Shown here: piece by piece, positions 43,106 to 52,846 of the stretch
Numbering within the stretch: the stretch's first letter is position 1
How the letters are laid out: each line of letters begins with the position of its first letter
Origin: Rhizobium sp. WYCCWR10014
GTDB lineage: Bacteria; Pseudomonadota; Alphaproteobacteria; Rhizobiales; Rhizobiaceae
DNA length: 64,000 bases
NCBI RefSeq assembly: GCF_001657485.1
Contig: NZ_LXFU01000048.1
Coordinates: 62,001-126,000 of the forward strand
Direction of reading: 5' to 3'
Program-made: the position numbers and the translations under genes
Notes under the pieces: generated by a model
Told to the model about the DNA's origin: nothing
Database searches by the model: none
The model's input: only the letters and a program-made list of their open reading frames with translations

Positions 43106-44719
43106 ATGAAAGAACGCATCTATCTCTTCGACACGACGCTCCGGGACGGGCAGCAGACGCCCGGCATCGATTTCTCCGTCGAGGACAAGATTGCGATCGC
43201 CGCCATGCTGGACGAGTTCGGCCTCGATTACGTCGAGGGCGGATATCCCGGCGCCAATCCGACGGATACGGCCTTCTTCAGCGACAAGCGCACCGGCCAG
43301 GCGAGTTTCGTCGCCTTCGGCATGACGAAGCGGGCGGGCGTTTCGGTCTCCAACGATCCCGGCATTGCCGGGCTGCTGCAGGCAAAATCCGACGCCATCT
43401 GTTTAGTCGCCAAGAGCTGGGATTATCATGTCGCGGTGGCGCTCGGCTGCACCAACGAGGAAAACCTCGAATGCATCGCCGAAAGCGTCAAGGCGGCGGT
43501 TGGCGCGGGCAAGGAGGCGATCGTCGATTGCGAGCATTTCTTCGACGGCTTCAAGGCCAATCCGGCCTATGCGCTCGCCTGCGCCAAGACGGCCTATGAG
43601 AGCGGCGCCCGCTGGGTCGTGCTCTGCGACACCAATGGCGGCACGCAGCCGCCGGAGGTGCGGGCCATCGTCGAGGCGGTGATCGCCTCAGGCGTTCCCG
43701 GCCACTGTCTTGGCATCCATGCGCATAACGACACCGGCCAGGCGGTCGCCAATTCGCTTGCCGCCGTCGACGCCGGCGTCCGGCAGATCCAGGGCACGCT
43801 GAACGGTATCGGCGAGCGCTGCGGCAATGCCAATCTTGTGACGCTGATCCCGACGCTGGCGCTGAAGAGCGCCTACAACACACGTTTCGAAACGGCGATC
43901 GACGAGGAGCGGCTGCTCAACCTCACCCGGCTCTCGCATGCCTTCGACGAGCTGCTCAACCGCTCGCCCGACCACCAGATGCCCTATGTCGGCGCTTCCG
44001 CCTTCGCCACCAAGGCCGGCATCCACGCATCGGCGCTGCTCAAGGATCCGCGGACCTATGAACACGTGCCGCCGGAAACCGTCGGCAATTTCCGCAAGGT
44101 CATGGTCTCCGACCAGGGCGGCAAGGCGAACTTCATCAATGCGCTGAAGCGACGCGGCATCGAGGTCGCCAAGGACGATCCGAAGCTCGACCTGCTGATC
44201 TCGATCGTCAAGGAACGTGAATCCATCGGCTATGCGTATGAGGGCGCGGATGCGAGCTTCGAGCTGCTGGCGCGCCGCACGCTCGGCACGATCCCGGAAT
44301 TTTTCACTATCGAAGGCTTCCGCGTGATGATCGAGCGCCGCTTCGACAGTCTCGGCCGCGTGAAGATCGTCTCGGAGGCGGTGGTCAAGATCACCATCGA
44401 CGGCCACACGCTGATGTCGGTTGCCGATGCCGAAGGCCCCGTCAACGCGCTCGACCTCGCGCTGCGCAAGGATTTCGGCAAGTACCAGCACGAGATCGAC
44501 GATCTGGTGCTCGCCGATTTCAAGGTGCGTATCCTCAATGGCGGCACGGAGGCAATCACCCGTGTGCTGATCGAATCCACCGACAGCGACGGGGTGCGCT
44601 GGTGGACGGTCGGCGTCTCGGAGAACATCATCGACGCTTCGTTCCAGGCGCTGATGGATTCGGTCATCTACAAGCTGATGAAGAATCGGCAGCTGGCGGG
44701 CAAGATCGCGGCGGAATAA
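43106..44719 (+). CDS. cimA: (R)-citramalate synthase
   Basis: A 537-residue member of the LeuA/CimA family, condensing acetyl-CoA with pyruvate to citramalate, a route to 2-oxobutanoate and isoleucine. DTTLRDGQQTPG at residues about 10-21, metal-binding HAHNDTGQAVAN, and a C-terminal LeuA regulatory (allosteric) domain (last 130 residues). Length fits CimA; homocitrate or isopropylmalate synthase are less likely because of the DGQQTPG and EGGYPGANPTD motifs. ATG 43106 has GGGAGGA ahead. Confidence 0.9.
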   Translation: MKERIYLFDTTLRDGQQTPGIDFSVEDKIAIAAMLDEFGLDYVEGGYPGANPTDTAFFSDKRTGQASFVAFGMTKRAGVSVSNDPGIAGLLQAKSDAICLVAKSWDYHVAVALGCTNEENLECIAESVKAAVGAGKEAIVDCEHFFDGFKANPAYALACAKTAYESGARWVVLCDTNGGTQPPEVRAIVEAVIASGVPGHCLGIHAHNDTGQAVANSLAAVDAGVRQIQGTLNGIGERCGNANLVTLIPTLALKSAYNTRFETAIDEERLLNLTRLSHAFDELLNRSPDHQMPYVGASAFATKAGIHASALLKDPRTYEHVPPETVGNFRKVMVSDQGGKANFINALKRRGIEVAKDDPKLDLLISIVKERESIGYAYEGADASFELLARRTLGTIPEFFTIEGFRVMIERRFDSLGRVKIVSEAVVKITIDGHTLMSVADAEGPVNALDLALRKDFGKYQHEIDDLVLADFKVRILNGGTEAITRVLIESTDSDGVRWWTVGVSENIIDASFQALMDSVIYKLMKNRQLAGKIAAE

Positions 44720-44916
44720 ACCTATTCCGCCGGCTCGGCGATGGGGTCCCAGCCCTCGCCCAAATACCATTCGCTTCCTTCGGACGCCGCCCTCCGCCGC
44801 AGGGCGTCGGATCATCTCGCCCGTCTTCCGGTTCAAATCCTCTCACCCTTCATTCAACGAAATGAATTGGTCTATTCACGGCGCTTAAGCTAGGCCGGAT
44901 CAGAAGAAGAACAAAG

Positions 44917-45840
44917 ATGGAAACACCGATGTCGACCGATGCGTCCGTTCCGTTGGCCAAGAACGAAGACAGTCCGCGCGGGTTCGCCTTCGCGCTGACG
45001 GCCTATCTGCTCTGGGGCTTCCTGCCGATCTACATGAAGGCGGTGGCGCATATCTCGCCGGCCGAGGTCATCGCCCATCGCATCGTCTGGTCGCTGCCGC
45101 TGGCGGGCATCGTGCTGATCGTGCTCGGGCGCACGCAGGATATCCGCGCAGCGCTCAGTTCGCCGCGCATGCTGGCGATGGCGGCTTTGACGGCGTCACT
45201 GATCACCGTCAACTGGGGCACCTATGTCTGGGCGATCGGCGCCGGCCATTCGCTCGATGCAGCACTCGGCTATTTCATCAATCCGCTGTTCAGCATCTTC
45301 CTCGGCGCGGTGTTCCTCAAGGAAAAACTGCAGCCGCTGCAGATCGCCGCGATCGCGCTTGCGGCGCTTGCCGTCGCCATTCTCGCACTGGATAGCGGCG
45401 GCATCCCGTGGGTGGCGCTGACGCTGGCGATCAGCTGGGGTTTCTACGCCCTGTTGCGCAAGACGCTGCCGCTCGGGCCGAACCAGGGCTTCTTCCTCGA
45501 AGTGCTGATCCTCAGCGGACCGGCCCTCCTCTACATCCTCTATCTCGAATTCAGCGGCCAGGGCCACCTCTACCGCACCGGTCTTGCAGATACGACACTG
45601 CTGCTCGGCTGCGGCGTCATCACCGCCGTGCCGCTGATGATCTATGCGAACGGCGCCAAGCTCTTGAAGCTCTCGACGATCGGTATCATGCAGTATATCG
45701 CGCCGACGATGATCTTCCTGATCGCGGTCTTCGTCTTCCACGAGCCATTCGGGACGGCGCGCATGATCGCCTTCCCGCTGATCTGGGCGGGGCTGTTCCT
45801 CTATAGCTGGTCGATGCTGAAGGGAAGCCGCGGGCGCTAG
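44917..45840 (+). CDS. rarD: EamA family transporter RarD
   Basis: A 307-residue protein with about ten hydrophobic segments, two EamA repeats and the RarD-specific AYLLWGFLPIYMKAVAHISPAEVIAHRIVWS near the N-terminus. The substrate is uncertain; the gene was named from chloramphenicol sensitivity. ATG 44917 is used; ATG 44929 four codons later is a possible alternative. Confidence 0.92.
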   Translation: METPMSTDASVPLAKNEDSPRGFAFALTAYLLWGFLPIYMKAVAHISPAEVIAHRIVWSLPLAGIVLIVLGRTQDIRAALSSPRMLAMAALTASLITVNWGTYVWAIGAGHSLDAALGYFINPLFSIFLGAVFLKEKLQPLQIAAIALAALAVAILALDSGGIPWVALTLAISWGFYALLRKTLPLGPNQGFFLEVLILSGPALLYILYLEFSGQGHLYRTGLADTTLLLGCGVITAVPLMIYANGAKLLKLSTIGIMQYIAPTMIFLIAVFVFHEPFGTARMIAFPLIWAGLFLYSWSMLKGSRGR

Positions 45841-45901
45841 AGCAATTCCAGCAAAAGTGCGCAGCGGTTCTGCGCTTCCGTGAAAGCCGAACCGCTCCAA
45901 G
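45841..45901. repeat. dispersed intergenic element (family B, copy 1)
   Basis: AGCAATTCCAGCAAAAGTG, then CGGTTCTGCGCTTCCGTGAAAG and GAACCGCTC. The same text, inverted, stands at 51610-51667. Both copies touch the TAG stop codon of the gene before them. Arms AGCGGTTC and GAACCGCT can pair. Confidence 0.7.
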
Positions 45902-45912
45902 GGCGCGCCCGC

Positions 45913-46536
45913 CTACATCTTCGAAATCACCTCGTCCTCGCCGTCGCGATCGGCGGCAAGCTGGGCTGCCTGGGCCATGATCGCCGGAATAATGCCGGAG
46001 ATCTCGTCGACGACGAGCGGCTGCACCCGGTGGGCGGTGTGCAGGAAGCCTTCTTCGGTCATATGGCGCATCAGTTCCATCATCGGATCCCAGAAACCAT
46101 TAACGTTGGCAAAGACCATTGGCTTCTCGTGGCGGCCGAGCTGTGCCCATGTCATGATCTCGACGATCTCCTCCAGCGTACCAATACCGCCGGGCAGCGC
46201 GACGAAGGCATCGGAGCGCTCGAACATGGTGTGTTTGCGCGCATGCATGTCAGGGGTTACAATGAGTTCGTTGAGCTGACCGAGCGAGTGGCGAGTCGCT
46301 TCCATATCGATCAGGAATTCGGGAATGATGCCCGTGACCTGACCGCCGCCTGAAAGCACGCCGCTGGCAACCGCGCCCATAATGCCTTTGGTACCCCCGC
46401 CATAGACGAGGCGCAGGCCGTATTCGGCGATCTCTCGTCCGAGAGCGCGCCCGGCCGCCATGTGGGAAGGATCGCGTCCCGGCCTGGAGCCGCAGTAAAC
46501 GCAGATGGATCGAATCGATACAGATTGTTCGGTCAT
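45913..46536 (-). CDS. LOG family protein (cytokinin-type phosphoribohydrolase)
   Basis: A 207-residue protein of the LOG/TIGR00730 family that hydrolyses nucleoside 5'-monophosphates, including cytokinin ribotides, to free base and ribose 5-phosphate. VYCGSRPGRDP at the N-terminus, LVYGGGTKGIMG, and the catalytic PGGIGTLEEIVE motif are intact. ATG 46536 (MTEQSVSIRSICVYCGS) is the natural start. Members in plant-associated bacteria may supply active cytokinin; a general nucleotide-cleaning role is equally possible. Confidence 0.93.
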   Translation of the reverse strand: MTEQSVSIRSICVYCGSRPGRDPSHMAAGRALGREIAEYGLRLVYGGGTKGIMGAVASGVLSGGGQVTGIIPEFLIDMEATRHSLGQLNELIVTPDMHARKHTMFERSDAFVALPGGIGTLEEIVEIMTWAQLGRHEKPMVFANVNGFWDPMMELMRHMTEEGFLHTAHRVQPLVVDEISGIIPAIMAQAAQLAADRDGEDEVISKM

Positions 46537-46691
46537 AAGGGCAAAACAACTATTCCATTTCAATGCAGTCAAGAAAATTGACTGAAAAGCAGCGTGCCTA
46601 GCTTGCCTAATTGCTTTGAATGCTTGTGGAAAGCAACGGGAATCGCTAGCAATTTTGGGTATTACGGCAAATTGCCGCCTTGGGAGACATA

Positions 46692-48686
46692 ATGATGAAG
46701 AACCGTGCCGGCTTGCTGGCTCTTGCAGTGCTCGCAATCGCAATCCTACTGATGGTGTTTGTCGTCATGCCGCGCATCGGCGGCGATGCGACCAAGGTGG
46801 GAGACGCTATCAACCAGGCGAGCACGGAGGTCAAGAACACGGTTAACGAGGCGGCAAAGACATCGCGCTCCGCCGCGGGCGACGCGGCCGCGGTCGCCGA
46901 CAAGGTCGGTCGCCTTTCGGCCGATGCCGGCGTATCGCTCAGCGAGCTCAAGGCGCTGTTTGCCGACGGCAAAGGCCCGACCATCGATGTCTTTACCGCC
47001 GCCAAGACCAAGGCCGTCAATGCCCTGACCGCGCTTGCCGATTTCACCATTCCCGAGGGCCTCGATCCCGCGACCCAGACCCTTGCCGCCAAGGCCAAGG
47101 ACGGTGGCGCCAAGGCGCTCGCCATCGTCCAGTCGCTGCCCGAGAACATCGCCGATGCGCTTGCCGCGATCGCCAAGGCCGAGGTTGCGCTGACTGGTGC
47201 CCCTGGGGCGAATACGGCATCGGAAAATACCGGCCCGAAGGTTCCGGCCTTCGACGTATTGCGCGTCGAGCCAGACGGATCGACGGTGATTGCCGGTTCC
47301 GCCGAACCGAACGGCAAGCTCGAGGTGCTCGACGGCGAGAAGGTGGTGACGACTGCCAATGTCGATGCGAGCGGCGATTTTGCTGCCGTTCTCGACGATC
47401 CGCTTCCGGCCGGCGACCACCAGCTCGTGCTCAAGTTCACGGGCAAGGACGGCAAGAGCACGCTTTCCGAAGAAGTCGCGACCATTTCCGTGCCGAAGGA
47501 TGGCAATGGCGCCAATCTGCTCGCCATGGTTTCCAAACCCGGCGCGGCGAGCCGCATCATTACCGCGCCGAAGGCCGGAACCGAAGTTGCCGATGCCTCC
47601 AACCCGATGGCGCCGCCTGCGGACAAGCCGGCAACCGGCGAGCTGGCTCTGCAGACGCCGAACCTCACCGACACCCCCTCCGGCGGCGCTGATACGGCAC
47701 CGGCCACTCCCGGCACCGCAGCACCGGATAAGTCGAATATGCCCGACGTGATGGTCAATGCGGTCGAGATCGAAGGCAACAAGATCTTCATTGCCGGTAC
47801 GACGCGCTCCAATGCCAAGGTCATCGGTTATGCCGACGACAGCCTCGTCGGCCAGGACACAGCCGGCTCCGACGGCCATTTCGTCATCGACGGTGTGGTG
47901 GCGCTCTCAGTCGGCGACCACAAGATCCGCGTCGATGTCGTTGATCCCGCAGGCAAGGTGATCGTGCGTGCGGCGGTGAATTTCAATCGCCCGGCCGGCG
48001 ACCAGGTGAGGGTCGCCGCGCAATCGGCCCCCGCCGACGCCAACGGTGCCTCCCCGATGGTGCCGCTCGACGAAGGCGAGCTCGGCAAGCGCAAGGCCGA
48101 GGCCGGCAAAGCCTTCAGCCTGCTGAAGGGATTGTTTGCCGATGGCAAGCTGCCCGGGGCCGAACAGCTTGCGGCGGCGCGCTCGGCAACGGAATTCGCG
48201 CTGCGCTCCGTCGCCGACTTCCGCCCGGCCGCCGATGCGCCCGATGTCTTCAAGCAATCGTCCGGTTCCTCCTCGCAGATCGCCGGCAATGCGCTGAAGC
48301 TGCTGCAAGGCTTGCCTGGGGACGCGAAGTCCGTCGGCGCAGCACTCGGCAAGCTGGGCGGGATGATTGCCGAACTCACCGCTGCACCCGCACCGGCAAC
48401 GCCATCTGCAAACGATGTCGGAAGCAACCAGCCGAAGACGATCGAACAGGCGCCGCTGACGGCAAACAACGCAGCGGTCATCATTCGCCGCGGCGACACG
48501 CTGTGGCAGATCTCGCGCCGCACCTATGGCCTCGGCGTCCGTTACACGACGATCTATATCGCCAACGAGGACAAGATCATCGATCCCGATCGCATCCGCC
48601 CGGGTCAGATCTTCGGCCTGCCGAAAGATGTATTGCCGAATGCCGAAGAGCTGCACCGCAAGCGCATGTCCGGCCAGCATCTCTAA
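46692..48686 (+). CDS. LysM-domain membrane-anchored protein with duplicated module
   Basis: A 664-residue protein. The first 30 residues hold a transmembrane anchor (LLALAVLAIAILLMVFVV). Residues about 86-165 and 475-560 carry two related modules with KALFADGK/KGLFADGK, a second similar block (ALTALADF/ALRSVADF) and a third (ALAIVQSLPEN/ALKLLQGLPGD). Between them are two Ig-like or carboxypeptidase-regulatory-like beta domains (EPDGSTVIAGSAEPNGKLEV; EIEGNKIFIAGTTRSNAKV). A LysM domain (RRGDTLWQISRRTYGLG) at about 596-645 should bind peptidoglycan. Probably a periplasmic cell-wall protein. GGGAG at 46682-46686 is the ribosome site; ATG 46695 is an alternative. Followed by a strong terminator. 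Confidence 0.8.
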   Translation: MMKNRAGLLALAVLAIAILLMVFVVMPRIGGDATKVGDAINQASTEVKNTVNEAAKTSRSAAGDAAAVADKVGRLSADAGVSLSELKALFADGKGPTIDVFTAAKTKAVNALTALADFTIPEGLDPATQTLAAKAKDGGAKALAIVQSLPENIADALAAIAKAEVALTGAPGANTASENTGPKVPAFDVLRVEPDGSTVIAGSAEPNGKLEVLDGEKVVTTANVDASGDFAAVLDDPLPAGDHQLVLKFTGKDGKSTLSEEVATISVPKDGNGANLLAMVSKPGAASRIITAPKAGTEVADASNPMAPPADKPATGELALQTPNLTDTPSGGADTAPATPGTAAPDKSNMPDVMVNAVEIEGNKIFIAGTTRSNAKVIGYADDSLVGQDTAGSDGHFVIDGVVALSVGDHKIRVDVVDPAGKVIVRAAVNFNRPAGDQVRVAAQSAPADANGASPMVPLDEGELGKRKAEAGKAFSLLKGLFADGKLPGAEQLAAARSATEFALRSVADFRPAADAPDVFKQSSGSSSQIAGNALKLLQGLPGDAKSVGAALGKLGGMIAELTAAPAPATPSANDVGSNQPKTIEQAPLTANNAAVIIRRGDTLWQISRRTYGLGVRYTTIYIANEDKIIDPDRIRPGQIFGLPKDVLPNAEELHRKRMSGQHL

Positions 48687-48700
48687 GCCGCAAAACAACA

Positions 48701-48740
48701 CGACGAGGCCGGGCGGGATCAGCGCCCGGCCTCGTCGTTT
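48701..48740 (+). terminator. rho-independent terminator of the LysM gene
   Basis: A perfect 15-bp stem CGACGAGGCCGGGCG (48701-48715) and CGCCCGGCCTCGTCG (48723-48737) with a 7-base loop, then TTT. Confidence 0.9.
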
Positions 48741-48898
48741 CCTTACCCCAGCAATTGTTGTATTCGTCCGCCGGGCGCCCTACCTGGCGGTGGCGGCTGC
48801 GGGTTGTGGGAAGCGCTTTCAGGCTTGTCCCGGTTCCGCACTCCTGCCGGCATCGAATCGCCGCAATCGCGGCAAGCCCATCCGGGCTGGAGACAAGC

Positions 48899-50776
48899 AT
48901 GGCAAACGGCAAGACAGTCTCGGAATCCAACCTGCCGCAGACGCTTCTCAACCTCTGGCCCTATATGTGGCCGGCCGGCCGGCCCGACCTCAAGATGCGC
49001 GTCGTCTGGGCCTCGGTCTTTCTGCTGATCTCCAAATTCGTACTGCTGCTCGTCCCTTATTTCTTCAAATGGTCGACCGATGCGCTGAACGGCAGGATGG
49101 ATCTTGCCGGCTCGGTGCCGCCGCTGCTGGCCGGCGCCATCGCGCTGGTGATCGCCTATAACATCACCCGGCTGATCCAGCTCGGCCTCAACCAGCTGCG
49201 CGACGCGCTCTTTGCCAGTGTCGGACAACATGCGGTGCGCCAGCTCGCCTACAGGACCTTCGTGCACATGCACGAGCTGTCGCTACGCTTCCATCTCGAG
49301 CGCAAGACCGGCGGGCTGTCGCGCATCATCGAGCGCGGCACCAAGGGTATCGAGACGATCGTACGCTTCACGATCCTCAATTCGGTTCCGACCGTCATCG
49401 AATTCCTGTTGACGGCGGTAATCTTCTGGTGGGGCTACGGCTTCTCCTATCTCGCCGTTACCGCTTTTACCGTCTGGGCCTATATCTGGTTCACGATCCG
49501 GGCATCCGACTGGCGCATCGCCATCCGCCGGTCGATGAACGACAGCGATACCGACGCCAACACCAAGGCGATCGACTCCCTCCTCAATTTCGAGACCGTC
49601 AAATATTTCGGCAATGAGGAGATGGAGGCAAAGCGTTTCGACAAATCGATGGAACGCTACGAGAAGGCGGCGACCGATGTCTGGACCTCGCTCGGCTGGC
49701 TAAACTTCGGCCAGGGCGTCATCTTCGGCATCGGCACGACGATCATGCTGGTGCTGTCGGCGCTGGCCGTGCAGCGCGGCGAGCAGACGGTCGGTGATTT
49801 CGTCTTCGTCAATTCGATGCTGCTCCAGCTTTCCGTACCGCTCAACTTCATCGGCTTCGTCTACCGTGAAATCCGCCAGGGACTGACCGACATCGAGCAG
49901 ATGTTCGATTTGCTTGAGGTGCAGACCGAAGTCAAAGACGCGCCTGATGCGACCGAACTTCGAATCGGCCAGGGCGCGATCTCCTTCAAAGACGTGCACT
50001 TCGCCTATGATGCGGCCCGTCCGATCCTGAAGGGCATTTCCTTCGAGGTGCCGGCCGGCAAGACGGTCGCCGTCGTCGGCCCGTCGGGTGCCGGCAAATC
50101 GACGCTGTCGCGCCTGCTTTATCGTTTCTACGATATCCAGAGCGGCGCAATCACGGTCGACGGTCAGGATATCCGCACGGTGACGCAAAAGAGCCTGCGC
50201 TCGGTGATCGGCATGGTGCCGCAGGATACCGTGCTCTTCAACGACACGGTCGCCTACAACATCCGCTACGGCCGCACATCGGCCAGTGACGGCGAAGTCT
50301 TTGCCGCCGCCGAGGTGGCGCAGATCGCGCATTTCATCGAGACGCTGCCCGAGGGTTTCGAAACCAAGGTCGGCGAGCGCGGGCTGAAGCTTTCAGGCGG
50401 CGAGAAGCAGCGGGTGGCGATCGCCCGCACCATCCTCAAGGCGCCGCCGATCCTGATCCTCGACGAGGCGACGTCGGCGCTCGACACGACGACGGAACGG
50501 GAAATTCAGGAGGCGCTCGACCTGGTTTCGAAGAACCGCACGACGCTTGTCATCGCACACCGGCTTTCGACGGTGATCGGCGCCGATGAAATCATCGTGC
50601 TCAAAAGCGGCGAGATCGCCGAGCGCGGAACACATGCCGCCCTCCTCGAAAGGAACGGTCTTTATGCTTCGATGTGGAACCGCCAGCGCGAGGCGACGCA
50701 GGCCGAAGAACATCTGAAGCAGGTGCGCGAAAGCGACGACCTCGGCGTTATAACGCGGCTTGCCCCTGCAAGCTGA
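48899..50776 (+). CDS. Atm1-type ABC exporter (fused permease and ATPase)
   Basis: A 625-residue half-transporter: six hydrophobic segments in the first 330 residues, then an ATPase with Walker A GPSGAGKST, signature LSGGEKQR and Walker B ILILDEATSALD. The text LSLRFHLERKTGGLSRIIERGTKGIE is characteristic of the Atm1/ABCB7/HMT1 branch, which exports glutathione-linked sulfur, metal or conjugate species. ATG 48899 chosen since MANGKTVSESNLPQTLL precedes the first helix. Substrate inferred from family. Confidence 0.9.
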   Translation: MANGKTVSESNLPQTLLNLWPYMWPAGRPDLKMRVVWASVFLLISKFVLLLVPYFFKWSTDALNGRMDLAGSVPPLLAGAIALVIAYNITRLIQLGLNQLRDALFASVGQHAVRQLAYRTFVHMHELSLRFHLERKTGGLSRIIERGTKGIETIVRFTILNSVPTVIEFLLTAVIFWWGYGFSYLAVTAFTVWAYIWFTIRASDWRIAIRRSMNDSDTDANTKAIDSLLNFETVKYFGNEEMEAKRFDKSMERYEKAATDVWTSLGWLNFGQGVIFGIGTTIMLVLSALAVQRGEQTVGDFVFVNSMLLQLSVPLNFIGFVYREIRQGLTDIEQMFDLLEVQTEVKDAPDATELRIGQGAISFKDVHFAYDAARPILKGISFEVPAGKTVAVVGPSGAGKSTLSRLLYRFYDIQSGAITVDGQDIRTVTQKSLRSVIGMVPQDTVLFNDTVAYNIRYGRTSASDGEVFAAAEVAQIAHFIETLPEGFETKVGERGLKLSGGEKQRVAIARTILKAPPILILDEATSALDTTTEREIQEALDLVSKNRTTLVIAHRLSTVIGADEIIVLKSGEIAERGTHAALLERNGLYASMWNRQREATQAEEHLKQVRESDDLGVITRLAPAS

Positions 50777-50910
50777 GATGGGAAACCGACGCCGGCCGGC
50801 TTTTGTTGTTCAGAACCGCGGCGTGGGAACCAGGGCTGAGGCCACAGCATTGCCCCAGAGACGGTTTTTCGCTAACCAGCAAAAATGAAAACGCAAGGAG
50901 ACCGGCAGCC

Positions 50911-51609
50911 ATGAGCCTGTTCAACACGGTTCGCAACACGATCGTCCCCGTGCACAAGGAGGGTTATCCCTTCGTTGCCGCCTTCTTCGTCGCGTCGCTG
51001 GTCCTCGGCTGGATCTTCAAGCCGCTCTTCTGGATCGGCATGATCTTCACGCTCTGGTGCGCCTATTTCTTCCGTGATCCGGAGCGCGTGACCCCGCAGG
51101 ACGACGACCTAGTGATCTCTCCCGCCGACGGCAAGGTTTCGGCGATCCAGATGGTGACCCCGCCGTCCGAGCTCAACCTCGGCTCCGAGCCGATGCTGCG
51201 CATCTCCGTCTTCATGAACGTCTTCAATTGCCATGTGAACCGGGCGCCGATGCGCGGGCGCATCGTCAGCATCAACTACCGCTCCGGCAGCTTCGTCAAC
51301 GCCGAGCTCGACAAGGCGAGTGAAGACAACGAGCGTAACGGGCTGGTGATCGAAACCGGCCACGGCCAGATCGGCGTCGTGCAGATCGCCGGCCTCGTCG
51401 CACGGCGCATCCTCTGCTGGGCAAACCCCAACGAGCCGGTGGATGCCGGCGAGCGCTTCGGGCTCATCCGTTTCGGCTCGCGGCTCGACGTGTTCCTGCC
51501 CGCCGGTGCTGCGCCACGCGTCTCGCTCGGCCAGACGGCGGTTGCAGGAGAAACCGTCATCGCCGAATTCGCCTCCGCCAAGGGTCCCATTATCAGCCGC
51601 CGCAGCTAG
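50911..51609 (+). CDS. psd: phosphatidylserine decarboxylase proenzyme
   Basis: A 232-residue short-type Psd of alphaproteobacteria. An N-terminal membrane segment (VAAFFVASLVLGWIFKPLFWIG) is followed by SPADGKVSAIQ, FMNVFNCHVNRAP and the C-terminal self-cleavage region RFGSRLDVFLP, where the Gly-Ser bond is cut to form the pyruvoyl cofactor. It makes phosphatidylethanolamine from phosphatidylserine. AAGGAG lies 11 bases before the ATG. Next gene is pssA, its substrate supplier. Confidence 0.95.
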   Translation: MSLFNTVRNTIVPVHKEGYPFVAAFFVASLVLGWIFKPLFWIGMIFTLWCAYFFRDPERVTPQDDDLVISPADGKVSAIQMVTPPSELNLGSEPMLRISVFMNVFNCHVNRAPMRGRIVSINYRSGSFVNAELDKASEDNERNGLVIETGHGQIGVVQIAGLVARRILCWANPNEPVDAGERFGLIRFGSRLDVFLPAGAAPRVSLGQTAVAGETVIAEFASAKGPIISRRS

Positions 51610-51667
51610 AGCGGTTCAGCTTTTCACGGAAGTGCAGAAGCGCTACGCACTGTTGCTGGAATTGCCT
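51610..51667. repeat. dispersed intergenic element (family B, copy 2)
   Basis: Inverted copy of the element at 45841-45901: AGCGGTTCAGCTTTTCACGG, GCAGAAGCGCT and GTTGCTGGAATTGCC. It starts right after the psd stop and ends 22 bases before pssA. Confidence 0.7.
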
Positions 51668-51688
51668 TAGGAACGATTGGAACGCGAT

Positions 51689-52534
51689 ATGGAAACGCCT
51701 TTTCCGCCTTTCGAGCCCAATGGGCCGGATGATTCCGCCCGCGGCCCGCGTCTGCGCGAAATCCCGCTCCGGCTCGTCTTTCCGAACCTCATCACCATTC
51801 TGGCGATCTGCGCCGGGTTGACCGGCATCCGGCTGGCTTTCGAGAATCGTTACGAGCTCGCCGTCTCCATGGTGCTGCTCGCCGCGTTCCTCGACGGCAT
51901 CGACGGGCGCGTGGCACGGCTGATGAAGGCGACATCGAAGTTCGGCGCACAGATGGATTCGCTTGCCGACATCGTCAATTTCGGCGTCGCACCCGCTCTC
52001 GTCGTCTATGTCTTCGCGCTCGACCAGGCGCGCTCGCTCGGCTGGATCGCCGCCCTGATCTATGCGATCGCCGCCGGGCTTCGCCTTGCCCGCTTCAATG
52101 TCATGGCCGAACGCGAAAACAAGGCGAGCTGGCAATCGGAATATTTCGTCGGCGTGCCGGCGCCGGCCGGCGCCATGCTGGTGCTGCTGCCGGTCTATCT
52201 CGGCTTCCTCGGGCTGGCGACGGACCGTACCTTCGCCTATCTCTCGTCGATCTACACCGTGCTCATCGCCTTCCTGCTGATCAGCCGGCTGCCGGTCTGG
52301 TCGGGAAAATCGGAAGGCAACCGCCTGCGGCGCGATCTCGTGCTGCCGATGATGCTCGGCGTCGTGCTCTATGTGGCCCTGCTGATGAGCTACACCTGGG
52401 AGGTGATGGTCTTCACCGTTGCCGCCTACCTCGTATCGCTTCCCTTCGGCGCCCGGAAATGGCGGCGGAAATACGGGACACTGACGATCGAGGAGCCGGG
52501 CATCGGCGACGACGATATCGGCCGGCACATCTGA
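51689..52534 (+). CDS. pssA: CDP-diacylglycerol-serine O-phosphatidyltransferase
   Basis: A 281-residue membrane enzyme that makes phosphatidylserine. The CDP-alcohol phosphotransferase motif is visible as DGIDGRVARLMKATSKFG with QMDSLADIVNFGVAPA following (DGxxAR..G..D..D). About seven hydrophobic segments. ATG 51689 preferred; a TTG four codons earlier is possible. Together with psd it forms the phosphatidylethanolamine branch. Confidence 0.95.
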   Translation: METPFPPFEPNGPDDSARGPRLREIPLRLVFPNLITILAICAGLTGIRLAFENRYELAVSMVLLAAFLDGIDGRVARLMKATSKFGAQMDSLADIVNFGVAPALVVYVFALDQARSLGWIAALIYAIAAGLRLARFNVMAERENKASWQSEYFVGVPAPAGAMLVLLPVYLGFLGLATDRTFAYLSSIYTVLIAFLLISRLPVWSGKSEGNRLRRDLVLPMMLGVVLYVALLMSYTWEVMVFTVAAYLVSLPFGARKWRRKYGTLTIEEPGIGDDDIGRHI

Positions 52535-52846
52535 TCTCCCAAGCATTTCCGGATTTCTTCGAATGACGGAAATGCTTCTCTCCTTTCGTTCTGACGAATC
52601 CCCGGGAAAAGCAGGCGCTTTATCCGGGTGAAAACCGTTGTGCGCTTTTCCCCAGAAAACCGCTCTCGGACTCTTATTGGAACTGCTCTCTTCAGTAAGT
52701 ATTAACCAACGTAGGCTTCAGTTAAGCCTCGCGAATTATGGTGGGCGTTTACAAATCCTGATAAGCTACGCCCCCGTTTTGTCGCTATTCGTGACGAAAC
52801 ATCAAACTATAAAATACCCAGGGAACAACCACGCAAGGAGAGTATC
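52535..52846. other. 312-bp intergenic region between pssA and the 48-residue ORF
   Basis: Holds the pssA terminator (52541-52577), a family C-like stretch AAAACCGTTGTGCGCTTTTCCCC near 52636-52658, and AT-richer sequence from 52690 onwards likely to carry the promoter of the small ORF. I see no other gene. Confidence 0.55.
52541..52577 (+). terminator. terminator hairpin after pssA
   Basis: AAGCATTTCCG (52541-52551) pairs perfectly with CGGAAATGCTT (52567-52577) around a 15-base loop, followed by CTCTCCTTT. Confidence 0.75.
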
